Shown in pieces: positions 1-7,790 of a stretch of DNA of 11,177 nt. The position numbers were made by a program, and so were the translations under genes. A model generated the notes under the pieces. That model was not told where the DNA came from. It made no database searches and was given only the letters and a program-made list of their open reading frames with translations. Position 1 is the first letter of the stretch. Each line of letters starts with the position of its first letter. Source of the DNA: an uncultured Eubacteriales bacterium (GTDB lineage: Bacteria; Bacillota; Clostridia; Oscillospirales; QAMX01); contig CAJLFQ010000071.1 in assembly GCA_905205975.1 (NCBI GenBank), positions 1 through 11,177 on the forward strand, given 5' to 3'.

Positions 1-1
1 C

Positions 2-3000
2 GATGAAGTGACCATCACACGCCGGTACTACCTTTCCGGCGACAGCGAATACCGCATCAACAAAAAGCAGGTTCGTCTGAAAGACGTCCGTGAGCTCTTC
101 ATGGACACGGGTCTTGGCAGAGACGGCTATTCGATCATCGGCCAAGGCAAAATTGACGAGATTCTCTCCCAAAAAAGTGAAGACCGGCGCGAAATTTTCG
201 AAGAAGCAGCCGGTATTTCCAAATATCGCGCACGAAAAGAAGAGGCAGAGCGCAAACTCTCAGACTCGGCCGATAACCTGACGCGTCTGGCCGATATCAT
301 TTCAGAGCTGGAGGTGCAGATTGCACCGCTGGAGAAAAAGGCGGCGCGTGCAGTAGCCTATCTGTTGCTGCACGATGAGCTGCGCGATCTGGAAACCGAC
401 CTCTGGTCGGAACGGCTGGAAGAACTCAAAACGCAGATCACCAAAGCAAACGGCAGCCTGAAAATCTGCGAGACCATGCTGTCGGACGCCAGAATCTCGC
501 TGGAGCGGCTATATGCCGAATCAGAATCCGCAGCGCAGGCCATTGCCGAAGGTGATCGCAAAGCGGAAGAACTGCGCCAGACCATGCGGACGCAGGAATC
601 GGAGCTGGCTGCACTGGACAGTGCAGCCGCGGCCGACGAAGCGACGGTCAAACAGATGGAAGCGCAGATCGAACGTCTGAAACGGGAACTTTTGAGCCGC
701 GCTGATGCGGTCGCCGCTCTGGAACAGCAACGGGATGACAGCTCTGTGTCCTTTCAGAAAATTCAACAGCAGAAAACGGCATGTGAAACGGCGCTGCAAA
801 CGCTGTACGAACAAAGCGCATCCCTCCTGAAAGACATAGGAGACTCAGAACAGCGGCTGGAGGGCCTGCGCGCAGAGGAAACTGCGGCCCGGATGGACGT
901 GAACGATGCGAAAAATGCGCTGGCAGCCATACAAACGCTTCAGACGGAGCTGAAACAGCGCCAAACCGAAGAAACAGATGCCCTTGCGGCTGCAAAAGCA
1001 GAATACGCCGCAGAGCAGGCGGCGGGCAAAACCATCGATGAACGGAAACAGCAGCAGGCTGAAACCGTGGCTGCGCTGAAAAATACGCTCAACGGCTATC
1101 AAATGATTGCGCAGCGCCGGGAGGCTGTGGCGAAACAGGCAGGTGACGCAAAACTGCGCATGACGCTGGATGCCAATAACCTGACCGCACGGCATAAAAT
1201 GCTCACGGAACTTCAGCGTGACTATGAAGGCTATTCCAAAGCCGTAAAAACGCTGATGCACCTTCACAGCCGCGGAGCCATGCCCGGCATCTGCGGAACG
1301 GTCGGCGAATTGATCGGTGTTGGAGCGGAGCATGCGCTGGCCATTGAGACCGCGCTGGGCGGCGCTCTGCAAAATGTTGTCACCCAAACAGATGAAGACG
1401 CCAAAGAGGCCATCGAATACCTGAAGCGCAACGATGCTGGGCGGGCTACCTTTCTGCCGGTCAGCGCGATACGCGGGTCGGTTCTGCAGGAACAAGGCCT
1501 GACAGAAGAGCCTGGCTTTGTCGGCGTTGCCTCCGAGCTTTGTACATTCGATCCGGCATATACCGGCATTTTTCGCTCGCTTCTGGGGCGGACAGCCGTG
1601 TTTGAACGCTTGGACTCTGCCGTTCGGACAGCTCGAAAACGCGGTCATCGATTCCGGATTGTCACGCTGGACGGTCAGGTAATCAGCGCAGGCGGCGCCA
1701 TGACAGGCGGCAGCGCCGGCAGAAACACCGGCATTCTTTCCAGAGCCAATGAAATTCATGCCCTGGAGGAAAAACTGCAAATCCTGGCCGAGCAAAAAAA
1801 GCAGGCAGACCTGCAATCTGAAGAAGCTGAACGGCAGCTGAAAGAAGTCCGCTATCAGGTTTCTTCGGCTGAAGATGAAATTCGAGCAGCCGAGGACAAG
1901 CTGCTGTCGCTTCGGCTGGCGGCCGAGCAGCAGGAAAAACTGCTTTCCGCCAGCGGAGAAAAGGTGACAGCGCTTGCCCAAAACAGCGAACGAACCAGAC
2001 AGCGTGCAGATGAGCTCTCCCATCAAACAAAGGAACTCCTAACCCGCATTGACGAGGCTGCTGCACGCGCAGACGCCCTGCATCAACAGGCAGAAGCGCT
2101 GGCAAATGTTCAGTCAGATACCGCACACCGACGCGATACACTCTCGGAATCGATCACCGAACAGCGTGTCCAGTTGGCTGCACTGACGACACAAACCGAT
2201 TTGCTGAGCAGCACCATTGAAAGCTTAACCAGCCAGATCCGGGATTCTCGGTCTGCTGGCAGAAATGTTCAGGCAGAAATGGACGAATTGTCGGCCGGAA
2301 TCAACCGGTTGGCGGCAGAGCAGAACAACCGGCAGCACCAGCAGGCAGAAGCCAGACAGCGTATACAGACGTTGGAACAGGAAACTGCAACGCTTCTGAA
2401 GGCGCGCCTTGACCGCGAAGCCCGCAAAACAGAAGCAGATGCCAGTGCGCGAACGGTATCTGACCGTGTGATTGACTTGGAACGCGAGTATACGCGGCTG
2501 AAATCGGCGGCTGACGATGGCGAACAGGAACGCAAACGGATCTCGGATCAGATGTGGGAGAACTATGAGCTGACGCCGGGTGAAGCCGCAGCGCGTGCAA
2601 AGCCGGTTGAAAACCGTGCGCAGGCACAGCGCCGGATTTCTGAACTGAAAGCCAAGAAAAAAGCGCTCGGCGATGTCGATACAGGCGCGATCGATGAATT
2701 GAATCAGGTCAAAGAACGATATGCCTATTTGACGGCGCAGCAGAGCGATCTGGAAAAATCGGCGCGGGAGCTGACGGATCTAATTGACGGTATCACCGAC
2801 GAGATGAAGACGCTCTTTGAAAAAACCTTTGATGAAATCAACGATTCATTCGGTACGGTGTTCCGGGAAATCTTCGGCGGCGGACGAGCAGAACTTTCGC
2901 TAGCAGACCGCAGCGACGTCTTAAACTGCGGTATTGAAATTCATGTCCAGCCGCCCGGAAAAAGTCTGAAATTTCTGAGTCTGCTCTCCGGCGGTGAAAA

Positions 3001-3298
3001 AGCGCTGGTTGCGATTGCACTGTATTTCTCCATTCTGCGGATTCATCCGGCGCCGTTCTGCGTGCTGGATGAAATTGATGCAGCACTGGATGAGAAAAAC
3101 GTTGCCCGGTTTGCGGCTTACCTGAGCCGCTTTTCCGATCGCACACAGTTCATTCTCATCACGCACCGCCGCGGTACGATGGAAATCGCCGGACGGATTT
3201 ATGGCATTACCATGCAGGAACAGGGCATCTCAAAAGTGATTCCGCTCGACATGGCCGAAGTGGAAAAACGTTTCATGAAAAACGTGGAAGGGGTTTGA
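2..3298 (+). CDS. smc: Chromosome segregation ATPase SMC (5' truncated by window edge)
   Basis: SMC forms a homodimer that, with ScpA and ScpB, loads near the origin and extrudes DNA loops to organise and segregate the chromosome. The reading frame is open from base 2 (Asp-Glu before the GTG at 8), so that GTG is not the real start; about 90 N-terminal residues with the Walker A motif lie outside the window, given a usual length near 1190 aa and 1098 aa seen here. Visible parts in order: the end of the N-terminal head with its Q-loop region (GYSIIGQGKIDEIL, about nt 125-170) and FEEAAGISKYRARKEE; a long Glu/Gln/Ala/Arg-rich coiled coil; the hinge at about nt 1280-1740 with the glycine motif GGAMTGGS; the returning coiled coil; and the C-terminal head with signature LSGGEKAL (nt ~2985), Walker B FCVLDEIDAALDE (nt ~3057) and switch ITHRRGTME. 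No frameshift or missing motif. The stop nearly touches ftsY, so the two are probably co-transcribed. Confidence 0.97.
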   Translation, partial: DEVTITRRYYLSGDSEYRINKKQVRLKDVRELFMDTGLGRDGYSIIGQGKIDEILSQKSEDRREIFEEAAGISKYRARKEEAERKLSDSADNLTRLADIISELEVQIAPLEKKAARAVAYLLLHDELRDLETDLWSERLEELKTQITKANGSLKICETMLSDARISLERLYAESESAAQAIAEGDRKAEELRQTMRTQESELAALDSAAAADEATVKQMEAQIERLKRELLSRADAVAALEQQRDDSSVSFQKIQQQKTACETALQTLYEQSASLLKDIGDSEQRLEGLRAEETAARMDVNDAKNALAAIQTLQTELKQRQTEETDALAAAKAEYAAEQAAGKTIDERKQQQAETVAALKNTLNGYQMIAQRREAVAKQAGDAKLRMTLDANNLTARHKMLTELQRDYEGYSKAVKTLMHLHSRGAMPGICGTVGELIGVGAEHALAIETALGGALQNVVTQTDEDAKEAIEYLKRNDAGRATFLPVSAIRGSVLQEQGLTEEPGFVGVASELCTFDPAYTGIFRSLLGRTAVFERLDSAVRTARKRGHRFRIVTLDGQVISAGGAMTGGSAGRNTGILSRANEIHALEEKLQILAEQKKQADLQSEEAERQLKEVRYQVSSAEDEIRAAEDKLLSLRLAAEQQEKLLSASGEKVTALAQNSERTRQRADELSHQTKELLTRIDEAAARADALHQQAEALANVQSDTAHRRDTLSESITEQRVQLAALTTQTDLLSSTIESLTSQIRDSRSAGRNVQAEMDELSAGINRLAAEQNNRQHQQAEARQRIQTLEQETATLLKARLDREARKTEADASARTVSDRVIDLEREYTRLKSAADDGEQERKRISDQMWENYELTPGEAAARAKPVENRAQAQRRISELKAKKKALGDVDTGAIDELNQVKERYAYLTAQQSDLEKSARELTDLIDGITDEMKTLFEKTFDEINDSFGTVFREIFGGGRAELSLADRSDVLNCGIEIHVQPPGKSLKFLSLLSGGEKALVAIALYFSILRIHPAPFCVLDEIDAALDEKNVARFAAYLSRFSDRTQFILITHRRGTMEIAGRIYGITMQEQGISKVIPLDMAEVEKRFMKNVEGV

Positions 3299-3300
3299 AT

Positions 3301-4203
3301 ATGGGCTTTTTTGAGAAAATTAAACAGGGGCTGAAAAAAACCAAAGACAGCATCGGCGCAATGCTGTCCGGCATTTTCTTCGGACGGCGTGTCGACGAGG
3401 CGCTGATGGAGGAACTGGAAGAAGTTCTGATTTTGGCGGATCTCGGTGTAGAATGCACCGAGCGGGTCATGACGGAACTGCGTGCACGCGTCCGTGACAA
3501 GAAAATTGAAGCCTCAGAGGACGTCAGAAATGAGCTGCGCGATATTCTGAAGGGGATTCTGGCGGAATCCGGCGGCGCGCTGAAGCTCGATACCAAACCG
3601 TCCATCGTTCTGGTCATCGGCGTAAACGGCGTTGGCAAAACGACGACCATCGGAAAGCTGGCCGGCAATCTGACGGCCAGCGGAAAAAGCGTCCTGCTGG
3701 CGGCCGGCGATACGTTCCGGGCAGCTGCGGCCGAACAACTGACCATTTGGGCACAGCGTGCCAATGCTTCGATTGTCGCCAGAGGGGAAGGTGCCGATCC
3801 GGCCTCTGTGATTTTTGACGCGATCCAAGCGGGAAAAGCACGCGGCACCGATGTGATCATCTGCGATACAGCCGGGCGTCTGCACAACAAGTCCAATCTG
3901 ATGAACGAACTGGCCAAAATCGACCGGATCATCAACCGGGAGCTGCCGGATGCAGACAAAGAAGTGCTGTTGGTGATCGATGCAACGACCGGTCAGAACG
4001 GCTTGATTCAAGCAAACGAATTCAAAAATGTGGCAGGCGTAACCGGTCTGGTTCTGACAAAGCTGGACGGTACGGCAAAGGGCGGCATCGCCATTGCCAT
4101 TGCGGCGTCCTGCGGTCTGCCGATTCGTTATGTCGGCGTCGGAGAACAGATGGACGATCTGATGCCTTTCCAGGCGGATCAATTTGTCGATGCGCTGATA
4201 TAG
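3301..4203 (+). CDS. ftsY: Signal recognition particle receptor FtsY
   Basis: FtsY is the SRP receptor GTPase. It docks the ribosome-SRP complex at the membrane and hands nascent membrane proteins to SecYEG. The 300-aa product has a helical N domain (residues ~15-80) followed by the G domain: P-loop GVNGVGKT (107-114), DTFRAAAAEQL (G2), DTAGR (189-193), TKLDG (253-257) and the closing GVGEQMDDL. The long acidic A domain of enterobacterial FtsY is absent, as usual in Bacillota; the N-terminus is a short Phe/Lys-rich amphipathic stretch that could touch lipid. I chose ATG 3301 because GGAAGGGG at 3286-3293 sits 7 nt upstream. The alternative TTG at 3295 overlaps the smc stop but would be 1 nt from that site; it would add only two residues. 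The gap to smc is 2 nt, fitting translational coupling. Ffh is excluded because no C-terminal Met-rich M domain follows. Confidence 0.97.
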   Translation: MGFFEKIKQGLKKTKDSIGAMLSGIFFGRRVDEALMEELEEVLILADLGVECTERVMTELRARVRDKKIEASEDVRNELRDILKGILAESGGALKLDTKPSIVLVIGVNGVGKTTTIGKLAGNLTASGKSVLLAAGDTFRAAAAEQLTIWAQRANASIVARGEGADPASVIFDAIQAGKARGTDVIICDTAGRLHNKSNLMNELAKIDRIINRELPDADKEVLLVIDATTGQNGLIQANEFKNVAGVTGLVLTKLDGTAKGGIAIAIAASCGLPIRYVGVGEQMDDLMPFQADQFVDALI

Positions 4204-4215
4204 GAGGAGTACGAA

Positions 4216-4929
4216 ATGCGATTTGAAAACCGGCGTGCAGATGAACTGCGCCCCCTTCGGTTTACGGTAGGCTATTGTGATTACCCAGCCGGGAGTGTCC
4301 TGGTTGAAACGGGGAAGACGCGCGTCTTGTGCAATGCAACCGTGGAAGAGCGCGTTCCGCCGTATTTGAACGGCACAGGAAAAGGCTGGGTCACAGCAGA
4401 ATACGCAATGCTTCCGGCGGCAACAAAAGAGCGGACGCGCCGCGATGTGCAAAATCTCAAATTGTCTCCGCGCAGTGCGGAAATCCAACGCCTGATCGGG
4501 CGTTCGCTGCGCAGCGTGACAAACCTTTATACACTGGATGGTCTGACCATCACGGTGGACTGCGACGTTCTGCAAGCCGACGGCGGTACGCGCACCGCAT
4601 CCATTACCGGCGGATATCTGGCCCTGTGGCTTGCATGCGAATCTCTGCGTAAAGCCGGCCGGCTGACTGAAAATCCGCTGCGAGGAGAGGTTGCGGCTGT
4701 TTCAGCCGGCGTGGTTGACGGGGAAGTGCTGCTGGATCTCGATTATTCTGAGGACAGCCGTGCAGAAGCAGATTTCAATATGATTATGACGGCAAACGGG
4801 GACATTGTGGAATTGCAGGGAACGGGCGAGGCACGTCCATTCACCAAAGCCGAATTGATGCAGATGCTGTCCCTTGGAGAAAAAGCCATCGCTGAGATGT
4901 GCCGTGTCAGGCGGGAATTCATGTGCTGA
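4216..4929 (+). CDS. rph: Ribonuclease PH (3'-5' phosphorolytic tRNA nucleotidyltransferase)
   Basis: RNase PH trims the 3' ends of tRNA precursors by phosphorolysis, releasing nucleoside diphosphates; it works as a hexameric ring. The 237-aa protein matches the family length (about 240). Family motifs seen: RRADELRP near the N-terminus, EGSVLVE-type PAGSVLVETGKTRVLCNATVEE, GWVTAEYAMLP, EIQRLIGRSLR, CDVLQADGGTRTASITGG with the phosphate-binding Thr125/Arg126, and the acidic LDLDYSEDSRAEADFN (about 173-188) that carries the catalytic Asp residues. A strong AGGAGG (4202-4207), overlapping the ftsY stop, lies 8 nt before ATG 4216. The end overlaps rdgB by 7 nt; rph-rdgB pairs are common in bacteria and both act on nucleotide or RNA turnover. 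Nothing in it suggests loss of function. Confidence 0.97.
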   Translation: MRFENRRADELRPLRFTVGYCDYPAGSVLVETGKTRVLCNATVEERVPPYLNGTGKGWVTAEYAMLPAATKERTRRDVQNLKLSPRSAEIQRLIGRSLRSVTNLYTLDGLTITVDCDVLQADGGTRTASITGGYLALWLACESLRKAGRLTENPLRGEVAAVSAGVVDGEVLLDLDYSEDSRAEADFNMIMTANGDIVELQGTGEARPFTKAELMQMLSLGEKAIAEMCRVRREFMC

Positions 4930-5570
4930 AGCAGATTGTAGCAGCGACGAATAACCCCGGAAAACTGGCCGAGTTCCGTGCAATTTTAGCGCCGCTTGGG
5001 ATCGACGTGATTTCCATGAAAGAGGCCGGGATTCACTCGGAACCGGAAGAAACGGGAACAACATTTGAAGAAAACGCACGCATCAAAGCACAGGCGGCGT
5101 CGCAGGCGGCGGGTATGCCGGCTTTGGCCGATGATTCCGGCTTGTGTGTCGACGCATTAGACGGTGCGCCCGGCATTCATACCGCGCGGTTCGGCGGCGC
5201 CATTTCGCAGGCGGAGAAAAACGCACTGCTCCTGAGCAGAATGACAGGCATCCCGAAGGAAAAACGCACGGCGCGATTTGTCTCGGCTGTCTGCCTGGCA
5301 GAGCCATCCGGCCGGTGCACGGAAGCAATGGGTGTTTGCGAAGGCTTTCTCCTGACGGAGCAGGACGGAACCGGCGGATTTGGCTATGACCCGATTTTTG
5401 CGGATTTACAGGGCCGTTCATTTGGAACGCTGCCCGCCGCAGAAAAAAACCGCATTTCGCATCGCGCCAGAGCCTTGACGGTCCTTGCGGACAAAGTGGC
5501 AGCAAAGGTGCAGGCTTCAAATGCAGGCATCACACAGAAAACAAACGAAGGAGCAGACAGAATATGCTGA
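4923..5570 (+). CDS. rdgB: dITP/XTP pyrophosphatase, RdgB/HAM1 family
   Basis: This enzyme hydrolyses non-canonical purine triphosphates (dITP, ITP, XTP) to the monophosphate and pyrophosphate, keeping deaminated bases out of DNA and RNA. Motifs: ATNNPGKLAEF (residues 8-18, nucleotide-binding loop), PALADDSGLCVDALDGAPG (Asp70/Asp71, metal and catalysis), GGFGYDPIF (about 151-159) and NRISHRARAL with SHR at 179-181. I chose GTG 4923 (start M-L-K-Q-I-V-A-A-T-N-N): it follows AGGCGGGA (4909-4916) at 6 nt and matches where family members begin. An upstream GTG at 4899 would add eight residues with no family support. The 215-aa product is slightly longer than usual because of a roughly 18-residue polar tail (NAGITQKTNEGADRIC end), which also carries the yhbY ribosome binding site in the DNA. 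It overlaps rph by 7 nt and yhbY by 7 nt. Confidence 0.96.
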   Translation: MLKQIVAATNNPGKLAEFRAILAPLGIDVISMKEAGIHSEPEETGTTFEENARIKAQAASQAAGMPALADDSGLCVDALDGAPGIHTARFGGAISQAEKNALLLSRMTGIPKEKRTARFVSAVCLAEPSGRCTEAMGVCEGFLLTEQDGTGGFGYDPIFADLQGRSFGTLPAAEKNRISHRARALTVLADKVAAKVQASNAGITQKTNEGADRIC

Positions 5571-5857
5571 CAAGCAAACAACGGGCCTTTCTGCGCTCGA
5601 AAGCAAATACCATGAATCCACTCACCCAGATTGGGAAAGAAGGCGTCTCACGCCAGCTGATTGCACAGGTGGACAGCGCATTGCGTGCGCATGAGCTGAT
5701 CAAGCTCCATGTGCTGGAGAACAGCGGCCTTGAATCGCGAGAAGCGTGTGATGCGCTCTGCGCGGCTGTGCACGCAGAAGGCGTCCAATGCATCGGCCGA
5801 AAAATTGTGATCTACCGGCGAAACCCGGAGAAACCGATTTACGAACTGCCGGTCTGA
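5564..5857 (+). CDS. yhbY: YhbY-family (CRM domain) ribosome-associated RNA-binding protein
   Basis: Small CRS1/YhbY (CRM) domain protein of 97 aa, the usual size of the stand-alone bacterial form. Family members bind pre-50S particles and are thought to assist large-subunit assembly; the exact role is not settled. Visible family features are the N-terminal LTSKQRAFLRSKA, the QIGKEGVS segment that holds the GxxG RNA-binding loop of the KH-like fold, HELIKLHVLENS, and the C-terminal IGRKIVIYRRNPEKP. ATG 5564 is preceded by AAGGAG (5548-5553) at 10 nt and lies inside the end of rdgB (ATGCTGA overlap), so translation is probably coupled. In many Bacillota yhbY sits just before nadD, as here. Confidence 0.94.
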   Translation: MLTSKQRAFLRSKANTMNPLTQIGKEGVSRQLIAQVDSALRAHELIKLHVLENSGLESREACDALCAAVHAEGVQCIGRKIVIYRRNPEKPIYELPV

Positions 5858-5860
5858 CAG

Positions 5861-5895
5861 AAAACGATCAAATTACGATATACGGAAGTCGTTTT
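5861..5895 (+). promoter_or_regulatory. Inverted repeat around the nadD ribosome binding site
   Basis: AAAACGA at 5861-5867 is the exact reverse complement of TCGTTTT at 5889-5895, with a 21-nt loop; a T-G wobble (5868/5888) could add one pair. The loop holds the likely nadD Shine-Dalgarno GGAAG (5884-5888), and the start codon ATG 5897 begins two bases after the stem. If formed in mRNA the stem would separate the ribosome site from its start codon and could dampen nadD translation. The stem is A/T-rich, so it is weak, and a chance origin is possible. It is not a plausible terminator because the loop is too long and no U-tract follows. Confidence 0.3.
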
Positions 5896-5896
5896 G

Positions 5897-6526
5897 ATGA
5901 ATCAAACCAACTGTAAAAAAAACGTTCCAGAGCAGATCGGCATTCTGGGCGGCACGTTCAACCCGCCGCATATGGGGCATATACAGGCGGCACTGCGGGC
6001 GGCGGACGAGCTGGCGCTGGATCGGGTTCTGCTGATCCCGGATGCCCTTCCGCCGCATAAAGAAACGGTCAGCGGTTCTCCGACGGCTTGGCAGCGCTAT
6101 GATATGGTCTGTCTGGCGGCACAGGCAGATCCGCGTCTTCAGGCGGATGACTGTGAAATCCGCCGCGGCGGAAAAAGCTATACCGTTGAAACGCTGACAG
6201 AACTCACGAAGCGGTATCCGCACGCCAGACTGACGTTTATTTGCGGGACGGATATGTTTTTGACACTGAATCACTGGTATCACGCGGAAGAACTGATGCA
6301 GCTGGCACGCTTTGCGGCGGCTGCTCGCAATCCGGGCGAAGAGGCACTTCTGATTGCCAAACAGCAGGAACTGCAAAAACAGTTTCACGCGGATACGGTT
6401 TTGCTGCATGGAGAGATTCTGCCGGTTTCATCCAGTGAGGTGCGTGAACGGCTGAAACAAGGTGATTTTTCCGGGTTAGACGACCGGGTTGCGGCATATA
6501 TCCGAAAAAACAGACTTTTCGAGTGA
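5897..6526 (+). CDS. nadD: Nicotinate-nucleotide adenylyltransferase
   Basis: NadD joins nicotinate mononucleotide and ATP to give nicotinate adenine dinucleotide, a step of NAD synthesis shared by de novo and salvage routes. The 209-aa protein has the nucleotidyltransferase signature GTFNPPHMGH (residues 19-28, the (H/T)xGH ATP site), LLIPDALPPHKE, the substrate-site segment FICGTDMFLTLNHWYHAEEL, and SSSEVRERLKQG (from 178), equivalent to the ISSTxIR motif. The family C-terminal VAAYIRKNRLFE is intact. I start at ATG 5897 with GGAAG (5884-5888) 8 nt upstream; the TTG at 5894 only adds one Met. The first 14 residues are a short polar extension before the Rossmann fold. A yqeK gene, often the next gene in Bacillota, does not follow. 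Coaspartate or CoaD identity is unlikely because of length and the PPHK motif. Confidence 0.96.
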   Translation: MNQTNCKKNVPEQIGILGGTFNPPHMGHIQAALRAADELALDRVLLIPDALPPHKETVSGSPTAWQRYDMVCLAAQADPRLQADDCEIRRGGKSYTVETLTELTKRYPHARLTFICGTDMFLTLNHWYHAEELMQLARFAAAARNPGEEALLIAKQQELQKQFHADTVLLHGEILPVSSSEVRERLKQGDFSGLDDRVAAYIRKNRLFE

Positions 6527-6538
6527 AACAATACGCCG

Positions 6539-6558
6539 AAAACGGCTGAATCCGTTTT
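6539..6558 (+). terminator. Weak terminator-like hairpin after nadD
   Basis: AAAACGG (6539-6545) and CCGTTTT (6552-6558) form a 7-bp stem with a 6-nt loop, 12 nt after the nadD stop. The four T's are part of the stem and no further U-run follows, so this is at best a leaky intrinsic terminator. It precedes a new promoter at 6604, which fits a transcript boundary here. Confidence 0.35.
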
Positions 6559-6603
6559 GAAACCAATTGGATAAAAGGTCACAAACTGTTCGGAAACAGC
6601 CTC

Positions 6604-6632
6604 TTGAAAAGTCTGCGCAGTCGTTGTATAAT
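6604..6632 (+). promoter_or_regulatory. Sigma-A-type promoter for the LCP-rsfS(-leuS) unit
   Basis: TTGAAA at 6604-6609 and TATAAT at 6627-6632 are separated by 17 nt, differing from the vegetative consensus at one base. Predicted transcription start is near 6639, giving a leader of about 72 nt to the TTG start at 6712. It lies in the 185-nt gap between nadD and the LCP gene, where I find no convincing small gene. Confidence 0.85.
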
Positions 6633-6664
6633 ATAGAAAATCTTGTCGTTTTTTCGAACGGAAC

Positions 6665-6690
6665 GGCGCCGGAGACAGAACGCCGGCGTC
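6665..6690 (+). other. GC-rich hairpin in the LCP gene leader
   Basis: CGCCGG (6667-6672) pairs with CCGGCG (6683-6688) around a 10-nt loop, and two outer pairs (one G-U) extend the stem to 8 bp. It lies between the predicted transcription start and the ribosome binding site AAGGGAG at 6697-6703, which it leaves free. Likely a 5' stabilising hairpin or a fortuitous stem; no U-tract follows, so it is not a terminator. Confidence 0.4.
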
Positions 6691-6711
6691 ATTGAAAAGG
6701 GAGTGTATCCA

Positions 6712-7776
6712 TTGTCTACGAAAAAGAAAACAGGGAACGGTGTCGGCAAACGCCTGCTGATCGGCGTGATCGTCATTGCCCTGATTGTACTGGCGGCAGT
6801 CGCCGGTGCGAAAATTTTGAAATCTACAACTGGCAAACCGCCTGTGACGGAAGCGCCGAGTACGCTGCCGGGTCCCGGCACCCAGGTCGTTACCAATATT
6901 CACGGCGAGACAGAAACGGACGCAAGCGGCAACCCGGTTACCATGGTATCAACTGCGCAAACCGAACAACCGGGTGAACTGTCCAAACGGGAAGGCGTTT
7001 ATACATTCCTGGTCATTGGTTTGGATCAGTCAAAGGCGTTGTCCGACGTCATCATCCTGGTCACGTTCGACACGAATGCAGACAAACTGAATTGTCTCAG
7101 CATCCCGCGCGACACCTATTCGAAGGCCAATAACCGCAGCAACGGCCTCAAACACATCAATCTGGCTTATGGTCATGGCGGAATTGACCAGCTGAAAGAA
7201 GAGTTGTTCAACCTGGTCGGCTACCAAGTGGACCGGTATGTTATTGTTGACATGAACGCTTTCGTGAAGATTATCAACTATATCGGTGGTGTCACTTTCA
7301 ACGTCCCACAGAATATGAACTATGATGATCCGACACAGGATCTCCATATTCATCTGAAAAAAGGCGAACAGACGCTTTCCGGCATTGATGCGCTGAAATT
7401 GATGCGCTTCCGCAGTTATGCGTCGGCGGATATCGGCCGCATCAGCGTCAGACATGACTTCCTGAAGGTGCTTGCCAGTCAGCTGCTTTCCACGAAGAAT
7501 GTGACCAGAGCGGTCGAAATCGCCGGTACAGTTTACGATAATGTTCAGACGGATATGCCGCTTGAAGACCTGACTTGGTTTGCCAAACAGGCCATTGAAC
7601 TGAAAAATGAAGATATCGCATTCTACATGCTCCCGGGTGGTCCGGCGAAGGACTCCGGCATGTGGATTCCGTATCCAAAGGCCTCGCTTGAAATGATCAA
7701 CACATATATGAACCCCTATAACCAGGATATTCAGCACCTTGAAATGGTCTCAAGATCCGAAAATCAGGGGAAATAG
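6712..7776 (+). CDS. LytR-CpsA-Psr (LCP) family cell-wall glycopolymer ligase
   Basis: LCP proteins sit on the outer face of the membrane and transfer lipid-linked anionic polymers (teichoic acids, capsule or related glycans) onto peptidoglycan. The product of 354 aa has a short basic cytoplasmic N-terminus (STKKKTGNGVGKR), one membrane segment at about 15-35, a Thr/Pro/Gly-rich extracellular linker (about 38-95), and an LCP domain from YTFLVIGLDQS (97) to about 265. Conserved points include the aspartate in SDVIILVTFD, Arg133-Asp134 in SIPRDTY, the polyprenyl-phosphate-pocket arginine region KLMRFRSYASADIGRISVRHDF (Arg243 region), and INLAYGHGG. I chose TTG 6712 because AAGGGAG (6697-6703) lies 8 nt upstream and it puts the membrane segment at the expected place; an ATG-like start at 6643 falls at the transcription start and would run through the leader. 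It is the first gene of its transcript. Which polymer it attaches cannot be told from sequence. Confidence 0.93.
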   Translation: MSTKKKTGNGVGKRLLIGVIVIALIVLAAVAGAKILKSTTGKPPVTEAPSTLPGPGTQVVTNIHGETETDASGNPVTMVSTAQTEQPGELSKREGVYTFLVIGLDQSKALSDVIILVTFDTNADKLNCLSIPRDTYSKANNRSNGLKHINLAYGHGGIDQLKEELFNLVGYQVDRYVIVDMNAFVKIINYIGGVTFNVPQNMNYDDPTQDLHIHLKKGEQTLSGIDALKLMRFRSYASADIGRISVRHDFLKVLASQLLSTKNVTRAVEIAGTVYDNVQTDMPLEDLTWFAKQAIELKNEDIAFYMLPGGPAKDSGMWIPYPKASLEMINTYMNPYNQDIQHLEMVSRSENQGK

Positions 7777-7790
7777 GAGACAAACGAGTC

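Noticed and set aside
845..2026. A 393-codon open frame on the - strand opposite smc
   Set aside because: Low-complexity Phe/Leu/Gln/Arg-rich translation mirroring the smc coiled-coil codons; no recognisable domain.
6643..6711. N-terminal extension of the LCP protein from ATG 6643
   Set aside because: It would begin almost at the predicted transcription start with no ribosome site and place a long basic segment before the membrane helix.
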